Assembly (NCBI GenBank): GCA_009835005.1
Contig: WTFG01000003.1
Span: forward strand, 124,001 to 188,000
Direction: 5' to 3'
DNA from: Flavobacteriaceae bacterium Ap0902
GTDB taxonomy: Bacteria; Bacteroidota; Bacteroidia; Flavobacteriales; Weeksellaceae
Length of the DNA stretch: 64,000 nt
Made by a program: the position numbers and the translations under genes. Positions 1 to 7,332 of this stretch are shown here, in pieces. Numbering within the stretch: the first letter of the stretch is position 1; the number at the start of each line of letters is the position of its first letter. A model generated the notes under the pieces. The model saw nothing but the letters and a program-made list of their open reading frames with translations. It was not told the DNA's origin and did no database searches.

Positions 1-411
1 ATCTTAACCAACTGTTGATTCTGAATCGCGTGGATTAAACCATTTAAATTATTTAAACCTCTTGCTGTGCGAGATTCAAAATACATAATGTCTTGATTAA
101 ATTTCGCTTGTTTATAGGCTTCAGTCAATAGAATATAATTATAGAAATCACTCTTTTCATTTACTAATTCATAATCTTGATTGATATAATAATGGTAATC
201 CTTAGTAACTAAAATTTCCACATTAAAACTATGAAGCAATAACTTTCTATCTCTTTCAAAGGTCTTGTCACTAAAAGAAAGTTTAAAGGAATTTAAATGT
301 GTTTGTTCTTCTAAGTGTTCCGCAATTTCTTTTAATGTAGCACCTATTTTCCCTTTACTTAAAAGAAATTTTTCTATGGTTTTTAGTCTAAATATTGTCT
401 GGAAAAGCCAT
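1..411 (-). pseudogene. WYL/HTH-type transcriptional regulator, 5' part, frameshifted and cut by window edge
   Basis: Reading leftward there is an open frame with a winged-helix-like N-terminus (RLKTIEKFLLSKGKIGATLK) followed by EIAEHLEE and SFSDKTFERDRKLL, which resembles WYL-domain regulators that sit beside defence genes (BrxR/CapW type). It continues past base 1. The frame is closed upstream by TAA just before 413 and contains no ATG, GTG or TTG near its start. An ATG at 411 in another frame gives MAFPDNI and then TAG at 390-388; removing one base near 388-392 would join it to the long frame. I infer a one-base frameshift. It lies 48 bases beyond the McrC stop, so it was probably the last cistron. 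Family assignment rests on recalled similarity and is moderate. Confidence 0.5.
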
Positions 412-459
412 ATTTATTTCTTACTTGTAAAACAATGAAGATATCTCTATAATAATTGT

Positions 460-1761
460 TTATTCAACTGCTGTTAGTTCTACAATTTTATCTTTCAATT
501 CCTTTTCGTTCTGATTCATTATATCATTAAATTCTCTAAAACTTTTTACTTCCTTCGGAATTTGTATCCTAATAATAATTACTTTTCCTCCATAACCATT
601 TAAAGTTCCTATTTCTTCAATCATTGTTCTCTCAGAAGGAATGATAAACCCTCCTATATTTGACTGCGTCACGTGCATATAGGATATGATTTGATTGATA
701 TCATATCTATTGACTACGCTATTTGATAGCTTTTTATACTTTGCGTCTAGGATAATATTTTCTTTCCAGAAATCTGGATATCTGGAAATTTTATTATTAC
801 TAAATAGATAAATTCTCCCTTTGCCCTTTTTATTTTCAGGGTGCTTAAAATTTAAATCAACTAGAAATGTGTTCAGGTATTCCTCCCAAAGCCAAGCTCC
901 ATCAAATAACAATCCGTAGATGCTATCGTCATTCTTTTTACCATAAGTAAGTTTCTCGTATCTGAGTATCTGCAAGCAAAGTTTTTGAAGCAATTTATAT
1001 TCTGAAAAATAGGCATGAGAAACAGGTTTTAGATTTTGAGAAATAATCTTATTCCTAGCATTTTTATTATAAGATCTTTGCGTGATAAAATTAAACTTAC
1101 TCACAATACCCCGAACTTCATAATCATTCAACAGCACTCCGTTACCAAAAGGATGCGTCTTTATAAACTCTATGGTATGCCTAATAAGTTGATTTAATGC
1201 ATTGTTATAACTATGTTCCCTTGTAGAATATGCTATTCTACCTGTAAAAGGAATATTTTTTTGAATTTGGCGATTCACATCAATAGCACCTTTCACATTC
1301 GCATCATTATATTCTTCTCTTTTATAGGCTTTGTAAAGGCCTTGTGCATAAGCTTTTTTCAGAAAATAAGGGAATAAATAAATATAAAAGTCCCAAATAT
1401 TCTCTTTATCTCTGGTTTGTTCAAAATCTAACAAATTGATCGCGAAAACCTTTTGTAGCATATAATGCATAAAGTAATCATTGTGGTCATCATTGGCAAA
1501 ACGTGAGGCTATCGTTAATTGACTCGAGTTTCTCCCCACAAACCCCATCAGATTATTTGTAGTTAATTTACTTTCTCTTAAAGAAAATATTTTGGGTTTT
1601 TCTACATCATCTTTGTGCTGACCCAAGGATTGAGGAAAAACTAACAAATTAGGATTTGTTTGCTGTAAATTCTCTAAACTTTTATTTCCAATTAAAGATA
1701 AATTTTCTAAATGTTCTTCTGGAACTGTAAATCCCCCAGTATTATTATCCGTTGTCCTCAC
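460..1761 (-). CDS. mcrC: McrC-family restriction nuclease subunit
   Basis: A 433-aa protein of the McrC type, the nuclease partner of McrB-like GTPases in modification-dependent restriction. The middle carries the family-like DVNRQIQKNIPFTGRIAYST (161-180) followed by a conserved asparagine/leucine helix (NNALNQLIRHTIEF). The C-terminal half shows a PD-(D/E)xK core: E293 or E294 in LWEEYL, D330 in RYPDFW, and D339/K341 in ILDAKYK. All catalytic positions are present, so the nuclease looks intact. It overlaps the upstream McrB gene by 17 bases, a sign of translational coupling. The symbol is used in the family sense; sequence specificity is unknown. Confidence 0.85.
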   Translation of the reverse strand: MRTTDNNTGGFTVPEEHLENLSLIGNKSLENLQQTNPNLLVFPQSLGQHKDDVEKPKIFSLRESKLTTNNLMGFVGRNSSQLTIASRFANDDHNDYFMHYMLQKVFAINLLDFEQTRDKENIWDFYIYLFPYFLKKAYAQGLYKAYKREEYNDANVKGAIDVNRQIQKNIPFTGRIAYSTREHSYNNALNQLIRHTIEFIKTHPFGNGVLLNDYEVRGIVSKFNFITQRSYNKNARNKIISQNLKPVSHAYFSEYKLLQKLCLQILRYEKLTYGKKNDDSIYGLLFDGAWLWEEYLNTFLVDLNFKHPENKKGKGRIYLFSNNKISRYPDFWKENIILDAKYKKLSNSVVNRYDINQIISYMHVTQSNIGGFIIPSERTMIEEIGTLNGYGGKVIIIRIQIPKEVKSFREFNDIMNQNEKELKDKIVELTAVE

Positions 1762-3385
1762 TTTGATTTTGTTTGTTAAAAGCCGATTTCAACGTTTGTA
1801 AATACATATCACTCTGTGGAATTCCTCGTAAATATTCCTTCAAAAGTGGCTCTAAACGTAGTTGCCAAAGATTTTCATAATCTGTTCTTTCGTTTCCATC
1901 TTTATCTAGAAAATAAGCACCACCTATATGATAAGAGGAATTGAGACTGTCAATCTCAGAAATAGCATTATTCAAAGAAAACATTCTTGCCTTGGTTTCT
2001 TCTGACAAATTCATATTATCCGCACTTTCTTCTGCAGTGATTTCTTGCCAAACAAATCTTCTACGCATCGCAAAGTCAAAACTTTCAACACTTCTATCAA
2101 TATCGTTCATTGTTCCTAGTATGTATACATTTTCCGGAACATAAAACTCTTCTTCCTCCTCATTATGCAAATTAGCGTATTGCGTTTTTACTGAACCTTT
2201 AATGCCGCGGTAACTTGGATCTATAGAGAAAAATAACTCACCAAATATTTTTGAAATTTCTCCACGGTTAATTTCATCAATAATGATGATATATTTTTTT
2301 TGATTCTCAGATTCGACCTCATTTATTTGAATATCATTCAACCCATAATTATCTTTTAAATACTGAACAATAATCTCCATGTCTCTTTGGAATGCTCCAG
2401 AAGGTCTCGCTAACTTCCCTTGATAAGTATCGTAAATATTTTGTTTATTAATAGTAAAAGAATACTGAGAAGGCGTATCAACAGAAGAATATTTTAGAGA
2501 ATCATTTCTTGATAAACCATAATTCCATGATCCTATTGTTGTTAGTTCACCATTAGCTAGGTTTTCTCTAACTTGGCTTATTAGTTTATCCCATACCTCT
2601 TCAAAATTATCATTTGAAACTAAGTTCTTGGCATTTCTTGCCTTATCACAGAACCTTTTAAAAACACCATCTTTTAACTCAAATCCAATATTGCCATTTT
2701 CGTCTGGTTTTGTAGGGCGTAATCCTTCTACAAAATCGGTATAATCATAAGAAGGATGAAATTGAACAAATTCAAATTGCTCACTATTTTCAAGTTCTTT
2801 ATCTGTTTGAACACCTATCATGTTTTTAGCAATTTCTTTCGCCAAAAAAGTTTTTCCAGTTCCAGGAGCACCTGTGAAAATTAGATTTTTAGATTCTTCT
2901 AAGAGGCTTATATAGTTTCTCATTTCACTATGTTTTAAATATAGTTGATACCATTCTTTTATGAAATTATTTGTTGCATTATCTCCAGTACATTTAGTTA
3001 GTGTGCCTGAAGCTTGAATGCTAGTTTTTTTAAATTTATCAAGATTATTTTTTAGTAGTAAATCTGTTTTGCTATTATTTTCAAAGAAATCTAAAACCTT
3101 TATTTCTCTAAAGAATATATGTATAAATTTTTTGCTTAAATCATTATCTAAAAAATAACCACTTTTAACTTCACATATTGCAATAGGAGTTTTTCCTTCT
3201 CTTACTAAAACAATATCACCTATTTTAATTCCTCGTTCATACTCTCCTTTAAAATCTTTACATTGTAAATCTTCCCAATCTCCTGTTCCTATAATCGGGG
3301 GCTTGTGAAGCAACATTAATTTAGAATCTATTTTTCCTCCCCCTCTTCCAAAAGGTTGATTCATTTGTATATGCCAAAAGTTCAT
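1745..3385 (-). CDS. mcrB: McrB-type AAA+ GTPase with PUA/EVE-like N-terminal domain
   Basis: A 546-aa AAA+ motor expected to bind modified DNA, hydrolyse GTP and activate McrC. Visible motifs are Walker A GAPGTGKT (172-179), Walker B YIIIIDEINRG (D370, E371), the McrB signature GTMNDIDRS (424-432) and an arginine-rich RRRF (441-444). Residues 1-100 (starting FWHIQMNQPF, then KIGDIVLVREGKTPIAICEV) look like a PUA/EVE-type base-reading fold rather than the E. coli McrB N-domain; this is inference from pattern. The first ATG is preferred because EVE-like proteins begin with a similar W-H-I strand. It lies 32 bases after the exonuclease gene and overlaps mcrC. Confidence 0.85.
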   Translation of the reverse strand: MNFWHIQMNQPFGRGGGKIDSKLMLLHKPPIIGTGDWEDLQCKDFKGEYERGIKIGDIVLVREGKTPIAICEVKSGYFLDNDLSKKFIHIFFREIKVLDFFENNSKTDLLLKNNLDKFKKTSIQASGTLTKCTGDNATNNFIKEWYQLYLKHSEMRNYISLLEESKNLIFTGAPGTGKTFLAKEIAKNMIGVQTDKELENSEQFEFVQFHPSYDYTDFVEGLRPTKPDENGNIGFELKDGVFKRFCDKARNAKNLVSNDNFEEVWDKLISQVRENLANGELTTIGSWNYGLSRNDSLKYSSVDTPSQYSFTINKQNIYDTYQGKLARPSGAFQRDMEIIVQYLKDNYGLNDIQINEVESENQKKYIIIIDEINRGEISKIFGELFFSIDPSYRGIKGSVKTQYANLHNEEEEEFYVPENVYILGTMNDIDRSVESFDFAMRRRFVWQEITAEESADNMNLSEETKARMFSLNNAISEIDSLNSSYHIGGAYFLDKDGNERTDYENLWQLRLEPLLKEYLRGIPQSDMYLQTLKSAFNKQNQSEDNG

Positions 3386-3417
3386 ACTATTCTTTCTACT
3401 TTTTTGGTTTCCATAAC

Positions 3418-3903
3418 TTAATTTATATTATTCTTTAAATAAATCTGATACAACGCTGCGCAAGCCTTGGCATCACTCAAAGCATCGTGATGATTTAATG
3501 CTATGGCATAATCTTGACACAGTAAATTTAATTTTTTACGGAATATCTTATAAGTACAAACTTTATTATATGCTGGCGCCTGCATACCGTAATAGGCCAA
3601 TGTTTTTTCCAAAACGGGGAAATCAAAGGCTAGTCCATTATGTGCTACAACTGTTTGACCTGTGATAAAAGGCTCTATGGTATTCCAAACTTTATCAAAA
3701 GTTGGTGACAATAATGTGTCTTCAGAAGAAATTCCGTGAATATCCGTAAACTGATTCCAATAATAATTATCTGGTGGCTGTACCAATAGATTGACTTCAT
3801 CTACAACACTTCCGTTTTCTACCCTTACCAGTCCTACTTGGCAAATACTGTGACGATAGCCTTGTGCGGTTTCAAAGTCTAAAGCAGTGAAGTTCGTTTT
3901 CAT
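3418..3903 (-). CDS. DEDDh 3'-5' exonuclease (DnaQ/PolC-like)
   Basis: A 161-aa stand-alone exonuclease domain. The full DEDDh set is visible: D9 and E11 in ALDFET, D94 in AHNGLAFDF, and H139 with D144 in HHDALSDA. The family removes nucleotides from DNA or RNA 3' ends. No polymerase or BRCT domain is attached. It sits between a 99-aa protein of unknown role (8-base gap) and mcrB (32-base gap), in the same direction, so it is probably co-transcribed with the restriction genes. It might be an accessory nuclease of the cassette or just a housekeeping proofreading-type exonuclease caught in it. Confidence 0.8.
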   Translation of the reverse strand: MKTNFTALDFETAQGYRHSICQVGLVRVENGSVVDEVNLLVQPPDNYYWNQFTDIHGISSEDTLLSPTFDKVWNTIEPFITGQTVVAHNGLAFDFPVLEKTLAYYGMQAPAYNKVCTYKIFRKKLNLLCQDYAIALNHHDALSDAKACAALYQIYLKNNIN

Positions 3904-3912
3904 ATTGATAAT

Positions 3913-4212
3913 TTATTTAGAAAATTTTTGACTTAGTTTTTTACCTTTTTTATCATAAGTTTCTGCGTAATTACCATTTTGAATTGAAAACGTATCGCCA
4001 GAAGCACCTAGAAAGCGATCAAATTTTTTGAAAATACTCTTAACTTTCTTTAGGTCTTCATCAAAGACTTCTATATAGTTTCCATTTCTACTCACCACAA
4101 TTTCAGAAGAATTAACTAAAAATTCATTTTTAATGAATTTTGTTTTGATAGTCCTTCCATTTGCATCTATTGTTTTATAATAGTTTCCGTCAACTTCTAC
4201 TCTTGCAATCAT
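3913..4212 (-). CDS. Small hypothetical protein with degenerate internal repeats
   Basis: I do not recognise a family. The 99-aa product has no signal peptide or membrane segment. It consists of three or four imperfect beta-rich units of the pattern G-N-Y-x-E/K-T-x-D followed by a basic stretch: VDGNYYKTIDANGRT, RNGNYIEVFDEDLKK, QNGNYAETYDKKGKK. The alternating aromatic and charged residues suggest a small beta-sheet or WG-repeat-like fold. Spacing is 38 bases after the KAP gene and 9 bases before the exonuclease start region, so it belongs to the same transcription unit. Its role in the cassette is unknown. Confidence 0.6.
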   Translation of the reverse strand: MIARVEVDGNYYKTIDANGRTIKTKFIKNEFLVNSSEIVVSRNGNYIEVFDEDLKKVKSIFKKFDRFLGASGDTFSIQNGNYAETYDKKGKKLSQKFSK

Positions 4213-4250
4213 AACTTATTGTTTTATTTAGTAAGAATTTTAATTAGAGA

Positions 4251-5846
4251 TTAATCTTTTACATCGATTACCTTTATTTCTTTTGTAGCTACAAGCAAAT
4301 CCACAACATTCTTTACAAACGTATCAAGGGCTTCATCATCTTCTAAAAATGCCCAAGCATCATTTATTTGTTTTTCTATTCTAAAACAAACACTATTATC
4401 GCCATAATTAGTTTGTATCCAATGTCTAATTTCTGTCTTCTCCGGTAATTTTGTTTTCAGAATTTCTACATTTTGCATTGCAGATTCGTATCGCTCTCTA
4501 GCATTAACTTTTTGAGCAAGTTCGGTGTCTAAATTCTTTTGAAAGTCGTTTGTTACACTCTTGATATAATGCCAAACTTGGAAACCTGCTTTTATTAAGT
4601 AATACTTTGAACCTATTACAAGTTCAAAATGTAATCCATCCCAGCCATCCCCTTTCTTCACCCTAAATCTAAGAACAGATCTTACCCCTTTTTGAATATA
4701 ATCAATTTCAATATCATTTTCTTTTGCTGTATTAATCAAATTATTATAAATTTTACCACGTAATGATTTTAAATAACTAGATCTATGTATTTCTTTAATT
4801 TGCGCTGCTTCTTCTTCATTGTCAGAATAACTAGTTACAGAAGAAACTTCAATAGCACTACGCATAGCCTCTTCTAATGAAATAACATCGGTTTCACCAT
4901 TTGATTTTTCAACTTCCTTTGTATATCTTTCAATGATATTATTGATTAAATTTAAAAGCCTAGAAATTGACATCGCTCGATTACTCAAAAACTTATCTTT
5001 TTGGCAGATCTGATAAAGTACTTGCTCCCACTCATCATTAAAAAATTCACTTTTTTCTAACTGCTCTTTTTTCTCCTTATCGATTATATCTAATTTGAAT
5101 TCTTCTATCACTTCACTATTCCATTGCGTAAAATCAGGATAGCGCTCTAGAACTTTATGTACATATGGATAAGAAATTTGAATACTAAAAACACCGATAT
5201 TAATAATTTCCTCTACCAATGTTAATTTATGTTCATTGGCAACGGATCGTGAGATATTTTTAACCAAGGATAGACTATTGAGAAGCCTTTTGATTGCTCG
5301 TGGATTAGAGCCAACCGTTAGATTACTAATTTCAACAATTTCTTCCTTTTCTTTTTCTGGAATTTCAGAATTATCAAAATAACTCAGACTATTCAGTCCG
5401 TTTAATATCAAGTTATTTACCTGATATTGCCCTACAGGCATCGTAAAAGGAAGTTGAATTATTTTCTCAAAGAATGACCTAAACTCACGTTCATTCTCTT
5501 GTGTCTTTTTACCGAATTTTGGTTCCAATCCTTTTACTACGACATCATAATCAATCGCTAGAATAAAGATGCAATGTTCTAAATCAAAAATGTTTTTGAG
5601 TAATTCTAAAATTTGAACGGCAACCGGTGGATTGATACGGTCTAAATCATCAATAAAAAACAAAAATCCTTTTTTAGAACCTTTTTCTATACTTATAGAA
5701 ATTTGAGTTTGTAGTTCCTGATGCAAACTATTTAAAGATATTTCTTGCTCCGTATCTGTAAACAATTCATCAATGGCTTCATTTGCGATGCCACCAGCAA
5801 CCATATTAGAGCCGGTTTTTAATGCTGTTTTAGCAGTTGTTTTCAA
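4251..5846 (-). pseudogene. KAP-family P-loop NTPase, C-terminal part (separated by frameshift)
   Basis: This open frame carries the Walker B of a KAP NTPase (FLFFIDDLDRINPPVAVQIL) and the helical KAP C-terminal region with NLTVGSNPRAIKRLLNSL, then about 180 residues without a recognisable domain. Its apparent first codon is TTG at 5846, inside a region that reads GFLKTTAKTALK and is open further upstream, so it is not an independent gene. Walker A is in the preceding fragment in another frame. The shift lies at 5855-5865 in AAGAAAAAGC; one more A would fuse the two parts into about 650 aa. KAP NTPases occur in several anti-phage systems. I see no obvious transmembrane pair, unlike many KAP proteins. 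Confidence 0.75.
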
Positions 5847-6208
5847 GAAACCAAATGCTTTTTCTTAAGTCTATCTACATTTTGATTTTCATCTGTCTCT
5901 AAAATTTCTACAACAGATTTTATAATACCGGAGATAATATTCACCATGGTAGAATACTCATCATTCAATAAAGAATGTTCCCATGTATTTACCCAAATAC
6001 TATAAAAATCATCATCTTCACTACATAGCTCATGTTGAATAGATTTCATCAAAGAAGTTTTACCACTACCCCATTCTCCTTGTATAGCTATGGTGAGTGG
6101 CGTCTGAGCTGTTGAAATAAATGCCTTTAATCCATTTTTATATGGTTCAATTCCTAACTCATCTTTGTCCACACCTTCTTTGGGTTTATCTATAATACTG
6201 GAAATCAT
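5843..6208 (-). pseudogene. KAP-family P-loop NTPase, N-terminal fragment
   Basis: This 121-aa piece opens with the typical KAP start (DELGIEPYKNGLKAFI) and Walker A TIAIQGEWGSGKTSLMKSI (GEWGSGKTS at 44-52), then VNTWEHS, and terminates after VDRLKKKHLVS where the frame breaks. The Walker B half continues in the -1 frame with a 4-base overlap. Alone it would be an inactive NTPase fragment. It is the first gene of the leftward cassette. The 215-base upstream region to the PAP2 gene is AT-rich; I found no clean TAnnTTTG box in it. Confidence 0.75.
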
Positions 6209-6351
6209 AATACTTATTTAATTAATGTTTAACAATTCTTAAATATAAGTGTTTCAGAAAATTTTAATATTAAATTATTTTCCATTTACATATAATATCA
6301 CAAACTTACGACCCACCTGCGTCGAAACATGACGTGCCTAAACTTTAAATC

Positions 6352-6386
6352 AAAAAAATCCTATAATGCTTTAACACATTATAGGA
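6352..6386 (-). terminator. Rho-independent terminator after the PAP2 gene
   Basis: A perfect 10-bp inverted repeat (TCCTATAATG at 6359-6368 and CATTATAGGA at 6377-6386, 8-base loop) is followed on the minus strand by seven T residues. It ends the five-gene operon that starts at 15490 and separates it from the KAP cassette. Confidence 0.85.
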
Positions 6387-6423
6387 CTCAATTTTTAAAT
6401 CAATAAATTCTAAATCGCCTTTG

Positions 6424-7290
6424 CTAAAAAGTAATCAATACGCCAATTTGATTGGATTTTACCATAAGATTCCAACTAACTTTCTTGCGGTCATCATTGT
6501 ATTTTTCTTCATATTTGCTGTCTAGATATTTATCTATAGCTTCTACGGTAGCTATACTGATGGCGGCACTGAGCGCAACATCACTCAACCAATGAGCCCC
6601 CTCCCATAACCTGGAAATACCTGGAACGGAACCCAAAAGTAGAATTCCACCTTTCACCCATGGATTCTTGAACTGTTTGGAAATCGCATAGGAGTTGGTG
6701 AAGGCAAGTATCATGTGGCCTGATGGGAAGGAATGGTAATTCTTGTTTGCCTCAAACGGTTTAAAGGTTGTAGGGCTATCCCCACTTCTAGGGCGAGCAC
6801 GCCCGAAAGCGTATTTACTGGTTTGCTGCAACAATCCTGCGGCAGAGGCTGATGAGATCAACAAAACACCTGTACGGCGTAGCTTCTCATTGTTGGTAAA
6901 TAGACCTGTAAGGTATACTGCTCCTGTTAGCATATAATTATTTTGTGGACTTCCATAATACCACCCATAGTCTCTAACTACATCTGGCACATCTTCTTTA
7001 ATATCAGACATGAAATCGTTTACGGGCTTATCCACTAAAACCAATAAGGCTGTTCCTGCTAACACTCCAGCAGCTTGTTTCCATTGTTTATTTTCCCAAT
7101 GCAATGGACGTGTATAGGCATGCCCCATTCCACCAAAAACATTCCCCATATCATATAGAAATTTCTTGCCTTTGGTAATTCTAGGTTGGTTTTTTGGGAT
7201 GCTATCTTGGGATATAGTATCTAATCTGGATTGCTCTTGTGCCATCACTGAAATTGAGATCATCATTAAAATAAATAGAAAATACTTCAT
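6424..7290 (-). CDS. Secreted PAP2-family phosphatase
   Basis: A 288-aa type 2 phosphatidic acid phosphatase-like protein. The N-terminal MKYFLFILMMISISVMA is a signal peptide. All three PAP2 motifs are present: K159-x6-R166-P167 (KYAFGRARP), PSGH at 189-192, and SR-x5-H-x3-D at 226-237 (SRLWEGAHWLSD). Short hydrophobic segments around 73-86, 118-131, 141-155 and 211-222 fit the helical core. The family hydrolyses lipid phosphates or undecaprenyl pyrophosphate; the substrate here is unknown. It lies 42 bases after the GAF gene and is the last cistron before the terminator. Confidence 0.85.
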   Translation of the reverse strand: MKYFLFILMMISISVMAQEQSRLDTISQDSIPKNQPRITKGKKFLYDMGNVFGGMGHAYTRPLHWENKQWKQAAGVLAGTALLVLVDKPVNDFMSDIKEDVPDVVRDYGWYYGSPQNNYMLTGAVYLTGLFTNNEKLRRTGVLLISSASAAGLLQQTSKYAFGRARPRSGDSPTTFKPFEANKNYHSFPSGHMILAFTNSYAISKQFKNPWVKGGILLLGSVPGISRLWEGAHWLSDVALSAAISIATVEAIDKYLDSKYEEKYNDDRKKVSWNLMVKSNQIGVLITF

Positions 7291-7332
7291 ATAGTTTTAT
7301 GTTATTAGTTTAAATAAACTAAGATAAATCAA

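Noticed and set aside
5843-5870. Programmed -1 frameshift in the KAP gene
   Set aside because: The site is GAAAAAG with only five A residues and lacks the classical A-AAA-AAG heptamer, and no downstream pseudoknot or hairpin is visible; mutation or sequencing error is simpler.
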